Program-made: the position numbers and the translations under genes
Notes under the pieces: model-generated
Database searches by the model: none
The model's input: the letters and a program-made list of their open reading frames with translations, nothing else
Told to the model about the DNA's origin: nothing
Shown: positions 1 to 10,845 of the stretch, piece after piece
Layout of the letters: each line of letters begins with the position of its first letter
Numbering within the stretch: position 1 is the stretch's first letter
DNA from: Acanthochromis polyacanthus
Taxonomy: Eukaryota; Chordata; Actinopteri; Pomacentridae
Assembly (NCBI RefSeq): GCF_021347895.1
Contig: NC_067129.1
Coordinates: 35,870,604 to 35,934,603, forward strand
Length of the DNA stretch: 64,000 nucleotides
Direction of reading: 5' to 3'

Positions 1-963
1 AAGAATTATGCTACAGAAAGTTTCACCCGATAAACTGACAGGACTGCTTCCTTTAGTTTTACATATGAATTCAGGTTTTTTGTTTTTTAAATCGTCCCTC
101 CTTACTTCACCCTTGATGTGTCTTCCAGTATAAGGAAAAATAGCATGAACATGTTAACAAGTTAAAAACTTTATTTCCACTAGATAGGGACTTTAAAAAG
201 CATCTGTCTAACATTCTGAGGCTGGTTTTTTTTTATATTGTCATTTAGTATTCAAACCATAATTGTTTCTTGATCCCAATCAGCTCATTATTTTTCATTA
301 TTTGTTGGTTTTTTCATGTCTCATATGTTTCTTTCCCTCGGATTTCTGCACTCTCGTTACCTGATTAGTTGAAATCTGTTTGGATGCCTGGCACAGCATA
401 AAAGCAAATCTCTGCACAAACATTTTGCACCATCCTAAAAAAAAAACAAAAAACAAAAAAAACATGAGGCCTTCCTCTCTGCACTTTTACTGTGTGAGCT
501 CAGGAAGTGTCCCTCAGACTATTATCTTTGTATTTCTCACAGCTGTATTACGCTGTACACACTCAGCCGGTATGAGTAAGAGTTTATTCCAAAGAGGCAG
601 ACTTGCAAATTTCAAAGCCTCAAATGTGTCATAAGGACTTATGTCTTTGTTGGAGGGTATGAGAGTGTGTGTAGGAACACGTCAGCATTGCCTGACAGTG
701 TACATTGTGTGCTGCGCATGCGGATGCTTTTCAACGAAGCTTTCAGGTGAAGCACTTTGGCCTGAGGATTTTTTTTTCACACACAGGACCAGGCATTCAT
801 CCAGTATTGACTATAATGTAGAATCAACCCACGCATGGCTGAGCTCAGTCAATGAGCACCCGTCTGATTCCCTGCATCAAAGCTGCAGAGATACGAGGAC
901 CTGGATATATACTGTGTGTGTGCATATGTGTGTGTGTGTGTGTCTGTGTGTGTGCCCATGTTT
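1..963. other. Unannotated AT-rich sequence with a TG microsatellite
   Basis: No exon or RNA gene is recognisable here. A (TG)n microsatellite with a few interruptions occupies about 912-955 and forms the left flank of the MITE that follows. Open frames in this stretch are short and have no family signature. Confidence 0.6.
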
Positions 964-1227
964 TTGCTATATTGTGGGGACCAAATGTCCCCACAACTGT
1001 AGGAAAACCGAAAACTATGTCACTTGTGGGGACCTCATTTTGGTCCCCACAAGTTTAAACAGTGTTTTCTTGGCCATGTTGTTGTTACTGAAAAAAGTAA
1101 AAGTGCAAAAATGTTTCTTTAGGGTTAGCCATTGTTTTGGTTAGGGTTAGGGTTTGGTTAAGGTAGGGTTAGGGTTAGGGGTTAGATATGAATGGGAGTC
1201 AATGGTATGTCCCCATAATGATAGCAA
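964..1227. mobile_element. Palindromic MITE-like element with GGGGACC hairpins and internal TTAGGG-like tract
   Basis: The ends are imperfect inverted repeats: ttgctatattgtgggga at 964-980 against tccccataatgatagcaa at 1210-1227. Inside, 1023-1055 is a hairpin with 13-base arms (acttgtggggacc and its complement), and 973-997 has TGTGGGGA/TCCCCACA arms. A run of TTAGGG-like words lies at about 1143-1182. The element sits between two TG microsatellites, so a target-site duplication cannot be judged. No coding capacity is seen. I recall the GGGGACC palindrome as common in fish genomes but cannot name the family. Confidence 0.6.
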
Positions 1228-1236
1228 GACACATAC

Positions 1237-1266
1237 GTGTGTGTGTGTGTGTGTGTGTGTGTGTCT

Positions 1267-1310
<44 letters not shown>
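1237..1310. repeat. (GT)n microsatellite
   Basis: About 74 bases of GT dinucleotide with two CT interruptions, directly after the palindromic MITE. Together with the TG run at 912-955 it suggests that the MITE landed inside one older microsatellite. Confidence 0.9.
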
Positions 1311-1312
<2 letters not shown>

Positions 1313-1339
1313 TTGTCCGCTTTCCGATGTGTCATAATG

Positions 1340-3660
1340 AAAGGTAATACAAAAAGAATAGAGTAAGACAAAAAGAATCCAGGAAATGTTTCAGAGAGAA
1401 AAGAGGAGGTGAAGAAGATAGAATAAATACAGAGAGAAACAAAAGGAGAGGAAATGGACTGAGGGGGGAGGAAACAAGAGGATTACTAAAAGGAAACGGA
1501 AGCAAGGAAGGAGGAAAAGAAGAATCTCCTACCAAGATGAGGGGAGGAAACAGCCAAGGAAATGAGAAGAAAGAAAAAAAACGCGAGAAGAGGGGGGAAA
1601 GTTGAGAAATTGAGAGATTAGGAGAGGAAATAAGATGGAACTTGAGTAAAAGAGACAAAAACAGCAGAAAGAAAGAACAAGGACAGAAAAAAGGAAAGGA
1701 AGCTATAGATTAGGAGCAGAAATGAAAGGAAGAGAGAGAAAATAAGAAGAAACTAAACGAAAGGAATAGAGGATTGAGGAACAGAAGGAAAAGAAGAAGA
1801 GAAAATTTAGGAGAGGAAATCAAAGGAGAGGAAATGAGAGAGCTAAGGAAGCGAAGAGGAGAGAATAAATACACAGAGAAACAAAAGGAGAGGAAACGGA
1901 TTGTAGGGAGAGGAAGCAAGAGCATTGCTAAAAGCAAACAAGGATGGAGGAAAGGAAAGGAAGAGGAGGAGAGAAAATCAGAGATTAGGAGAGGAAATAA
2001 AATTAAACTAAAGTAAAAGAGACAAAACAGATGAAAGCAGAAGTAAGAAAAGGAAATAAAAGGAAGAAAAATAAGAGAAAAGGAAGCAAGAGATTAAGAG
2101 CAAAAATAAAAAGAAGGGTGAGGAAATAAGCAGAAACTATAAGAAAGGAAAGACAGATGAGGAACAGAACAAAATTAAGAGAAAAATCAGGGTAGGAGAA
2201 AAGAGAAATCAAAAGATTAGAAGTAAAAATGAGGACAGAGGAGAGGAATGAGAATTGAGGAGTAAGCAAATAAAAGAGGTGAATGGAGAAAAAAGGAAAA
2301 GAGAGGGAACGAGTGATGAGGAGAGGAAATAAAACAAGGGGGCAGAAAATGAGGGTAGGAGAGACAAAAGGAGATTAGAGAAAGAAAGAAATTAGTAGGA
2401 AAAAGGAGAGGAGAGGGGAGATGAAACAAAAAGAAATGGCAAAGAGGAAAAAAGGGAAGGGAAGGAGCTGAGAGGAAACAAGATTTGAGGAAAGAACAGA
2501 AGAAGAGGAAGGAAAACATTAGGACACTAGGAGAAGAAGAAGAGAGGTGAGAAAATGAGAATAGAAGAAAAAAGTGTGAGATGAGGACACACGAATGAAG
2601 TAAAAGGAGAAGAAACTAAAAGAAAAGAAGAGGGAAATGGAGAGAAAACAAGAGATTAGGAAAGGTTGTTGCTAGAGGTACGGACCCGTACCCGTAGCCT
2701 ATGGACTACGGATACGGCACTTGCCATTTGCCAATCAGATACGTGAGATCTGGTCATGTGACTCCCGGTAGACGCTAGTGGTACGGACCCATAGCATCGG
2801 TACTACAGGTACGGACCCTAAACCTGACCCTAACACTAACCCTAACCTTAACCTTTGCTTACCTTTCAACAGTTTGCAGTGGTTAGCAGCTTCTTGACTC
2901 GCGAGACTCGCGTACGGGTCCGTATCTGTCTGGCAAATGGAAAGTGCCGTATCCGTAGCCCACAGGCTACGGGTACGGGTCCGTATCTGTAGACAGTACC
3001 ATTAGGAAAAGAAATGAAGATCTGAGAAAAGAACTCCATAGAAAGGAAAAAAGTGAGAGGAAAGAAGAGATTAGTGGACAAATTGTAAGAAGGGGAGAAG
3101 AAAGGAATGAGAACAAAGCAGTAAAAGAGGCAAGAAGAGAGGAACGGAATTAAAAGACTGGGAAGGAGAGGTGAAGAAATAGGAATAGAAGAGATGAGCA
3201 GAGGAAAGGAAACAAGGATTTTAGAGTAGGAAGCGAAAAGGAAAAGCAAAAATAAGAGTACAAGAGACAAGAAATCAGGAAATTTAGTAAAAAGGAGAAG
3301 CGGACAGGAGAAGAAAAGAGAGGAGAGGAAACAAAGACTTAGGAAAAGAATGAAAGCAAGAAGGATGGAATCAAGAAATCAGAGAGAAACAACAATAGAA
3401 AAAACAGAGAAGTGGAAGGAGAGGATGTAAAGGAAAGAAAAGGATAAAGAGGAAATGTAAAGTTAAAAGAGGTAACTAAAATACAAGAGGACAAAATGAG
3501 AGTAGGAAAGGACAGATGAGGAAACAAGATTAGTAGCGTAAACAGCAGAAGAACAGATTAGGGTGGAAGAAAGGAAGTTCTAAGTAAAGGAGAGGAAACA
3601 AGGATAGGTGAAAGAAAAAGGAAGGAAATGAGAGAACATGGAGATACATGTGGAAAGACA
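1340..3660. repeat. Long polypurine (GA-rich) tract, about 2.3 kb
   Basis: The + strand is almost entirely A and G from about 1340 to 2660 and again from 3001 to about 3650. Phrases such as gattaggagaggaaat recur without a strict period. Pyrimidine-free runs of tens of bases are common. The many minus-strand frames rich in Ser, Leu, Phe and Pro are a consequence of this composition and are not genes. The tract is split by the foldback element at 2664-3000. Confidence 0.85.
2664..3000. mobile_element. Foldback MITE with ~55-bp terminal inverted repeats and 9-bp flanking duplication
   Basis: The block at 2679-2733 is repeated almost exactly in inverted form at 2931-2985, with tacggacccgtacccgtag as the recognisable core. 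Weaker complementarity extends outwards to GGT at 2664 and ACC at 3000. The 9 bases attaggaaa stand immediately before (2655-2663) and after (3001-3009), as expected for a target-site duplication. Similar words occur throughout the surrounding purine tract, which weakens this point. The interior has extra copies of the tacggaccc word and a CCCTAA-like run at about 2815-2850. A 9-bp duplication with long inverted repeats would suit a Mutator-like non-autonomous element, but that is inference. Confidence 0.7.
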
Positions 3661-4789
3661 AAGCCGGAATCAACAAGAGAACACTAAAGAACAGATGTCA
3701 TTCCTCCTTCAGCAGATGCACCGATATCAGCTGTGATGAATCTCTTTTTTTTAAACACATCAAACTCTCTGTGTTTTCTATGGAGAGGAGAAGGTTGAAG
3801 CAAAGCATCAAGGAAGGAAGGATGGAAGGAGTCGACATATGCTGTCTCTGAGCTTCACACCGGAGGGCAGAGGACTCGACAACAGGGAAGGAGAGCAGCA
3901 GCAGCAGAAGAGGAAGAAACCAAACAGAACCAGATGTGCTTCGGTTTCCTCTCCACATGCTGTAGCTGCTTCCAACTAGTGTCCAGCTCGGCTCTGTTCT
4001 GCACAACATGCGTCGGTCGGTCGGCCGTCTCGCCCATGGCTGTGTCTTTGACGCTGATGCTGATTGCGACTGGCTGCTGCTCCACATTCAGCCCTGGGGC
4101 TACACATTTATCAGCTGGTAATCAGCTGACCCTTTACGAGCTTTGCCTGCCTCAGCCACCACTACTGCAGCTTCCCGTCTATGAGATGTGTGCACCATGT
4201 GGCACAATGGGGCATGATGGGATATCGCAGCGGCCCGCCCTGCTGCTGATTTCTATCTGGTGGGAAACTCTGAAATCTGGCTCCTGATTCTGACAGTTTT
4301 ATATTACAGCAGCGTGTCACTTTCTTAACCTCAGCCTGTTTCCCTGAATGGCCACAAATAAAGAGAACGTACACCCTCATGAAGCATATTCTGAAATATG
4401 TGTTTCAGACTGCAAGATTTTGCTGGCTTTATTACTTTTAACAGTAATCCTTGTCCTTGTCAATTAAAGTATTTGCTTCACAGTTAATTGAGTATTATAT
4501 TATTTTACAATATAATCCTTTATTGTAATTTAAAGCATGGAACATAAGGAATTTAAAAGTTAAAAAAGTCATAATATTCAAATAAATAATAAGATAAATT
4601 AGTATTGACCTAAAGAAAATTGAAATCTATGTAAAAACAGTCAGCAGCACTATTGGCTTCTCGCAAATAAATGAACACGATCGACTGTGATGTTGATGTT
4701 TAAACTATTCTTGCTCACAGAAAACACCCACAAATACGATTATCTGGTTATAAGTTGGGTAAATCTGACATTAGAACCCCTTATTTTAC
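3661..4789. other. Intronic or intergenic sequence without recognised features
   Basis: The base composition returns to normal after the polypurine tract. Several frames of 70-130 residues overlap on both strands around 3700-4390, but none shows a known domain or splice-bounded conservation that I can recognise. From 4400 to 4790 the sequence is AT-rich. Confidence 0.5.
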
Positions 4790-5625
4790 TCTTTTCTAAG
4801 TTATTTTTCATCTAGTGGAGACAAGAGACTGCTCTGTGCACAAACACCCAGCTAGCTTCTACTGTACCATGCATAGGCGGTATTGAGGGAACATTGGTCA
4901 TTTTTAGTGTCTGCTAAGATTTAATCACATTTTTCCTTTAGGATATATTCTGAATTGAGGTGAAGAGTATTTTCAGTCTCATTTCAATGCAAAGATTTGT
5001 ACATTAGTGGGATGTAAAACAACCCAGAAGTATTTTCTCTTGTCTGAGTTTCTGCAGTAACTTTCTGGAGACGAGAGGCTTCTCTGTGCACACCCATCTG
5101 GCTTGTACTCTCTCCTACATGCAAGGCATTTAGGGAACATTGGTAAATTTTAGTGTCTAGTCTAGTAGTGTCATGGGTTTTCAAAGTCCGATGCCACAGA
5201 AAAAAAGACAGTTTAGATGAAGTTATCTGGTTTCATCTTCTGTAGATCTGACTTGAAAACAATATACTTTACTCTTTTTAAAGTCGTTTTTGGCTATTTT
5301 TGACTGGAGACTTCTCTGTGCACAAACACCCAGCTGCCTTCTACTGCATCCTGTCTGTGAGGCATTTAGGGGACATCTGTAAATTTTATTGTCCACTAAA
5401 TTTTATTAACATTTTTCCTTTAGAAGATGCTCTGAATTGAGGTGAGGATTAAGTCTCATTTTAATGCAAAGATTTGCACATTAGCAGGGATGTAACACAA
5501 CTGAGAAATCATTTTTTGCCTGAATTTCTGCAGTAACTGAGTGGAGACTAGAGGCCCCACTGTGCACAAACACAGAGCTAGCTTCTACTGGATCCTGGAT
5601 TAGTGTCTAATCAAGTAGTGTTATG
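4790..5625. repeat. Degenerate tandem repeat, four copies of about 240 bp
   Basis: The phrase CTCTGTGCACAAACACCCAG (with variants) recurs near 4835, 5083, 5315 and 5557, a spacing of about 240 bases. Other linked phrases recur in the same order: a gggaacattggt-type word, tttagtgtct, ttttcctttag followed by ctgaattgaggtga, and gcaaagatttg.acatta. The copies have diverged by substitutions and small indels. No coding potential is visible. Confidence 0.7.
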
Positions 5626-6501
5626 GCTTTTACAAATTCTGATGCCACATTCATGAGCTATTGGTCATATTTTAAAAAAAATCTTGTAAAAATAAGGAAC
5701 ACTTAGAAGTCCCACATATGTCCTTGAATTTCACCTCAAAGTATCATGAAGATGTTTTCATTTTGCAAGACTGTAAAACTCCTTGATTTCAGTTTCTGTA
5801 GCTTAACATCAACACCCCCTTCAAGAAGAAGACACTCTCTGTCTCTGTGATTGACAGCACTGAGCAAAACTGTAGCTGACACAGACATAATTTTATTTGA
5901 TTTTACAAGAAAAATGACCAAATTCACAGTATAGCTTGTTATTTTTAACTGAATTTGTCAGTCAATGTTGCAATCATAAAATCAGTGATTTAGTAGTTCA
6001 GAGCAGCAGCTTGAAGTGGCTCTGAAGTGACTGCTGGTTGACATGTAGTCTAAAGGAGCAGTGTTTTAGACACTGTTTCATACTTGATCAGTTGTCTGAC
6101 AACAGACAACTTGAAATATCCAAATAAGAAGTTTTACTGGGGATTTGTCTGAATTAAAATACACAATATGTGAGCACAGAAAACAAGAGAGAAGAAAACA
6201 GAGGTAAATACTGGCTGAGTTGAGGTTGCACTGAAACACAGCTGGCAACATGGAATTATAGGAACCCACCCAGTCCTTGTTTAGCCCTTTCAAATCAGTC
6301 CTAATCATTTCTGTTTGTGCTTCAGTGTTTAAGTTTTCACAGAGCTCTGATCTGTGGAGATACAATCAAAGTAAATGCAATGTTAGCCATATTAGCCACA
6401 TAACATGCTAAAACTATGGACTTTCCCATAGTTGTGATAACATTGCCATAAAAAAATAAAAAGTGTACTGGATCTTTAGCTCCTTAGATGCTGGGAATGC
6501 A
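5626..6501. other. AT-rich unannotated sequence
   Basis: Nothing recognisable on either strand. The next feature, an LTR element, starts at 6507 after its target-site duplication TATAG (6502-6506). Confidence 0.5.
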
Positions 6502-6506
6502 TATAG

Positions 6507-7397
6507 TGTCACGGACTGAGCTGGTGGACCCGAGCAGAAAGCCACACTACCAGGGCTGGCTGAATGCAAGTGGTTTATTGTTTGGGGGTGAAAATGGTGG
6601 CTAGGTGGGGGAAAACCAGTGTGTAGGAGCGGGGGGTTCCGGGCAGGTGTGGGGGTCCAGGCAGGTGTGGGGGTCCAGGCAGGAGTGGGGGTCCAGGCAG
6701 GAGTGGGGGGTCCAGGCAGGAGTGGGGGGTCCAGGCAGGAGTGGGGGGTCCAGGCAGGAGTGGGGGGTCCAGGCAGGAGTGGGGGGTCCAGGCAGGAGTG
6801 GGGGGTCCAGGCAGGGGAAACCAGTGAGGACTTGTCGGGAGAGCCGGAGGGAAAGAAGGATGGCGGGGGATCCCGGGCAGCTGAACTGAACAAAGCAGGA
6901 GAAAACAACGTCAGAACACGGCAGAAACTCAAAACAGAAAATGTTAAAGGCTAGAGCGCAAACTGAACTGCATGGTTCTTGTTTAATACTCTGGCAGGGA
7001 GTGGAAGGCTGAGCCGGTACTTATTGTGGAGGTGAGTCGTTAGCATGATGATTATCAGCTGCCCGGGAGCCGTGGAGGAGGTTGATTGCCTGAGTGGAGT
7101 CAGCTGGAGAAGCTAGACTCCACTCAGGCACCGAGCTGTAGGGGAAAGACAGGGCAGAGGAACGGATGGGAGATAGGCAGGCCAGGCAGGGCAGAGGAGT
7201 GGATGAGAGCCAGGCAGGGCAGAGGAGTGGATGAGAGACAGGCAGGGCAGAGGAGTGGATGAGAGACAGGCAGGGCAGAGGAGTGGATGAGAGACAGGCA
7301 GGGCAGAGGAACAGGAGAGGGGGAGAGAAGCAGATGGGAAAAGGGGTATTTGGGGATGTCAGGTGGGAAGGACGGGGGTGAGGAGGGAGCCCTGACA
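6507..7397 (-). repeat. 3' LTR of the LTR element (minus orientation)
   Basis: This LTR is 891 bp. A minisatellite of 18-19 bp (units like ggggtccaggcaggagt) fills about 6640-6815, and a 28-bp one (ggcagggcagaggagtggatgagagaca) fills about 7170-7310. On the minus strand an AATAAA signal (complement of 6574-6579) lies about 70 bases from the LTR end. Outside the minisatellites it differs from the other LTR at only a few positions, so the insertion looks recent. Confidence 0.88.
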
Positions 7398-9383
7398 GTA
7401 TCCCCCCCTCAATGGGCGCCTCCTGGCGCCCTACGGAGCCAGCCGGGGCGAGAACCCACGGCTACCAAGGGCGGGCAGGGCCCACAGGGGAAACTGGAAG
7501 GGCAGGGCCCACAGGGGGAACTGGAAGGGCAGGGCCCACAGGGGGAACTGGAAGGGCAGGGCCCACAGGGGGAACTGGAAGGGCAGGGCCCACAGGGGGA
7601 ACTGGAAGGGCCCACAGGGGGAACTAGACTGGGGCAGGATTGGGACTGGGCAGGACTGAACTGAGGGCAGGACTGGGCAGGACTGAACTGAGTGAAGGGA
7701 AGGGCAGTAGCTCTGGGGGTCGGCCCGAAGGCGCAACTGGCCGAGGATGGATAGGGCGGAGGGTCCGCTCCGGAGGACGGACCGTGGGCCGGACTGGCTG
7801 GGGATGAGTGGGCTGGAGGATCCGCTCCGGAGGATGGACTGTGGGCCGGACTGGCCGGGGATGGACAGGACGGAGAGTCCGTTCCTGGGGGCCGGAATGG
7901 CCGTGGATGGGCAGGACGGAGAGTCCGTTCCGGGGGGCGGCCCGGTCGAGGCTGGGCGGGCCAGAGGGTCCGCTTCGGGGGACGGCCCGAAGGCGGGACG
8001 GGTTGAGATTGGACAGGGTGGAGGGCGCGCTTCAGAGGGAGTCCTGGAGGCAGGGCCGGCCGAAGCTGGACTCGCCGGAGGGTCCCTTCTCCGAGGACGG
8101 CCTGGGGTCCAGACAGACAGGCGGGGCCGCTCCGGCGGACGGTCCAGGGGCTGGGCAGGTAGGGACGGGACAGACAGGCGGGGCCGCTCCGGCGGACGGT
8201 CCAGGGGCTGGGCAGGTAGGGGCCGGACAGGGCAGAGGGGCCGCTCCGGCGGACGGCCCGGGGGCCGGACAGGGCAGAGGGGCCGCTCCGGCGGACGGCC
8301 CGGGGGCCGGACAGGGCAGAGGGGCCGCTCCGGCGGACGGCCCGGGGGCCGGACAGGGCAGAGGGGCCGCTCCGGCGGACGGCTCCGGGGGCCGGACAGG
8401 GCAGAGGGGCCGGGCTGGAGGACGGCCCGGGGGCCGGACAGGGCAGAGGGGCCGGGCTGGAGGACGGACTGGGGGCAGAGCCGGGTCCGATGGGTCCTCC
8501 GGGGGCAGGACCGAACACTGGGCCAGGGGCCCCTCCGGGGGCGGCGCAGGATCCAGGGGCCCCTCTGGGGGCGGCGCAGGATCCAGGGGCCCCTCCGGGG
8601 GCGGCGCAGGATGGGAGGCGCAAAGCCTCTTCCTGGACTCGGGGAAGACCTTAGTCCCTTCTAAGGCTGCCGAGGTTCCAGGGAGCGGAGGCGGGGCGCC
8701 GTCGACCTCCGCGGGAACTGGAGGCGGGGCGCCGTCGACCTCCGCGGGAACTGGGGGCGGGGCGCCGTCGACCTCCGCGGGAACTGGAGCCGGGAACCCC
8801 TCCGGGGGCGGAGCCGGGAGCCCCTCCGGGGGCGGAGCCGGGAGCCCCTCCGGGGGCGGAGCCGGGAGCCCCTCCGGGGGCGGAACAGGAGCCGGGGACT
8901 GGGTACGGGGAGGAGTGTCCAGGAAGTCCTGTATCTCCTTGGGTAGGCGGCAGGTTAGCTCGGGCCTCTGGGCTGCTAACCTGTGCGCCAAGACTACTGT
9001 GCTCTCCTTGCCAGTCTCCTTCCACTCCCACCAGAGGTCGCTGACAGCATAAAAAAAAAAACGCTGTTCTCCTTGCAAGAAAAGAAGAACACGTAGGATG
9101 AATCTGAAGTCTGGGTCTGGGGTTCAGCGGGCTGGGTCGAGGTCTTGCTAGGCATGGTGACTGAAAACTAAACAGGGTGGCTCCAACAAAATTAACAGTG
9201 GGGTGTACTGGGCTAGACTGGATTTAACAAAAGGAGAGTTACTCACAGAGGACTGACGGTGACCAGACGAGGAGCAGAGCAGAGGGATTCCAATTACGGG
9301 GATGGCGAGGGCTGTGGAGGGGAGAGGATTGGTCCAAACCCCGGTAGTGGGCTCTCCGGGTCCGTTTGTTGGCCAGAGTATTC
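7398..9383 (-). repeat. Internal region of the LTR element, a set of GC-rich minisatellites
   Basis: Several distinct short tandem repeats follow one another: a 27-bp unit at about 7487-7620 (5 copies), a ~40-bp unit with ccgctccggcggacgg at about 8120-8480 (7-8 copies), a 30-bp unit at about 8530-8615 (3 copies), a 33-bp unit with gccgtcgacctccgcg at about 8690-8790 (3 copies), and a 24-bp unit at about 8795-8890 (4 copies). Unit lengths are often multiples of three, so they keep frames open on both strands. The long Gly/Arg-rich frames on the + strand here are mirror images of this and are not believed to be genes. Confidence 0.8.
8032..9155 (-). pseudogene. Gag-position frame of the LTR element, Pro/Ala-rich, frameshifted
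   Basis: In minus orientation the first ATG after the 5' LTR and leader is at 9155-9153. Its frame runs about 31 codons to an 11-base T run (complement of 9051-9061) and there loses register with the next frame. That frame then continues to 8032 and contains an aromatic, charged stretch with the residues DLWWEWKETGKE, then RLPKEIQDFLD, then a long Pro/Ala/Gly-rich repeat region built on the minisatellites (units such as PPPEGLPA and PSAGAAPLPCPAPG). The position suggests a gag-like protein, but I recognise no capsid, zinc-knuckle or enzyme motif. The break is an indel in a homopolymer, so an assembly error cannot be excluded. Expression is unproven. Confidence 0.5.
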
Positions 9384-10332
9384 TGTCACGGACTGAGCTG
9401 GTGGACCCGAGCAGAAAGCCACACTACCAGGGCTGGCTGAATGCAAGTGGTTTATTGTTTGGGGGTGAAAATGGTGGCTAGGTGGGGGAAAACCAGGGTG
9501 TAGGAGCGGGGGGTTCCGGGCAGGTGTGGGGGTCCAGGCAAGAGTGGGGGATCCAGGCAGGAGTGGGGGATCCAGGCAGGAGTGGGGGATCCAGGCAGGA
9601 GTGGGGGATCCAGGCAGGAGTGGGGGATCCAGGCAGGAGTGGGGGATCCAGGCAGGAGTGGGGGATCCAGGCAAGAGTGGGGGATCCAGGCAAGAGTGGG
9701 GGATCCAGGCAAGAGTGGGGGATCCAGGCAGGAGTGGGGGATCCAGGCAGGAGTGGGGGTTCCAGGCAGGAGTGGGGATCCAGGCAGGAGTGGGGGTCCA
9801 GGCAGGGGAAACCGGTGAGGACTTGTCGGGAGAGCCGGAGGGAAAGAAGGATGGCGGGGGATCCCGGGCAGCTGAACTGAACAAAGCAGGAGAAAACAAC
9901 GTCAGAACACGGCAGAAACTCAAAACAGAAAATGTTAAAGGCTAGAGCGCAAACCGAACTGCATGGTTCTTGTTTAATACTCTGGCAGGGAGTGGAAGGC
10001 TGAGCCGGTACTTATTGTGGAGGTGAGTCGTTAGCATGATGATTATCAGCTGCCCGGGAGCCGTGGAGGAGGTTGATTGCCTGAGTGGAGTCAGCTGGAG
10101 AAGCTGGACTCCACTCAGGCACCGAGCTGTAGGGGAAAGACAGGGCAGAGGAGCGGATGGGAGATAGGCAGGCCAGGTAGGGCAGAGGAACAGATGAGAG
10201 ACAGGTAGGGCAGAGGAGTGGATGAGAGACAGGCAGGGCAGAGGAACAGGAGAGGGGGAGAGAAGCAGATGGGAAAAGGGGTATTTGGGGATGTCAGGTG
10301 GGAAGGACGGGGGTGAGGAGGGAGCCCTGACA
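9384..10332 (-). repeat. 5' LTR of the LTR element (minus orientation)
   Basis: This LTR is 949 bp and is the partner of the copy at 6507-7397. Its 18-bp minisatellite (about 9520-9815) has more units than in the other LTR, and many units carry GGGGGATCC where the other has GGGGGGTCC. Its second minisatellite (about 10150-10250) has fewer units. An AATAAA on the minus strand is the complement of 9451-9456. Confidence 0.88.
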
Positions 10333-10478
10333 TATAGACTCTTGTATTTACTCTTGCTGTCAGCAGCAGAACATATGGCAATATTTTACTTAAGGCTGAC
10401 ACATTTTAGAGTTAGCAGAAGCAGCTCTAGAAAGTAAATATACCCGGTTGGAATGTGTGGCAGCTGGTTGTTTTAAAT

Positions 10479-10784
10479 CAGGGGTCGGCAACCTGTGGCT
10501 CCGGAGCTGCATGCGACTCTTTCGTCCCTCTGTTGTGGCTCCCTGTAGCTTTGGAAAATTAATAATCAGCAGGTTATTTAATTACATTTTTTTTTATTTT
10601 AGTTTGTTAGTTTTAAAAATGTAATTCTAAATTTGAAGATTATTGTGATCTTGTAACATCAAAATAAAACGTCTTAATTTTTGTCTGTCAAAATATGCGT
10701 CCCAGCCGTCAATCTCCGACACTCGCCGGCCTGCGTGTTGTTATGAGAGTGTGTGGCTCCGTTATGAGAGAGGGAGAGAGAGAG

Positions 10785-10845
<61 letters not shown>

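Larger units (their letters stand above)
6502..10337 (-). mobile_element. Complete non-autonomous LTR retroelement with TSD TATAG
   Basis: Two direct repeats (6507-7397 and 9384-10332) both start TGTCACGG and end CCCTGACA, so each has the TG...CA ends of an LTR. TATAG lies at 6502-6506 and again at 10333-10337, a perfect 5-bp target-site duplication. Read on the minus strand, a polypurine tract (TGAGGGGGGATAC, complement of 7398-7410) abuts the 3' LTR. A primer-site-like TGGCCAACAAACGGA (complement of 9361-9375) follows the 5' LTR after 8 bases, which sets the orientation. The internal part is only about 2.0 kb and has no recognisable protease, reverse transcriptase or integrase, so the element must have been moved by another element's enzymes. 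It is GC- and CpG-rich compared with its surroundings. The Ty3/gypsy or BEL superfamily would fit the 5-bp duplication, but I cannot decide. Confidence 0.9.

Noticed and set aside
1143..1182. TTAGGG-like run as a chromosome end
   Set aside because: It is short, impure, and enclosed within a MITE with its own inverted repeats. Unique sequence continues on both sides.
1332..3527. Series of minus-strand frames of 60-134 residues rich in Ser, Leu, Phe and Pro
   Set aside because: They are the reading of a polypurine tract on its pyrimidine strand. Composition alone explains the lack of stops.
7747..9052. Long + strand Gly/Arg-rich open frames of 300-400 residues
   Set aside because: They arise from GC-rich minisatellites with codon-multiple periods inside the LTR element. 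Frames are open on both strands, there is no domain, and the element's orientation is the opposite.
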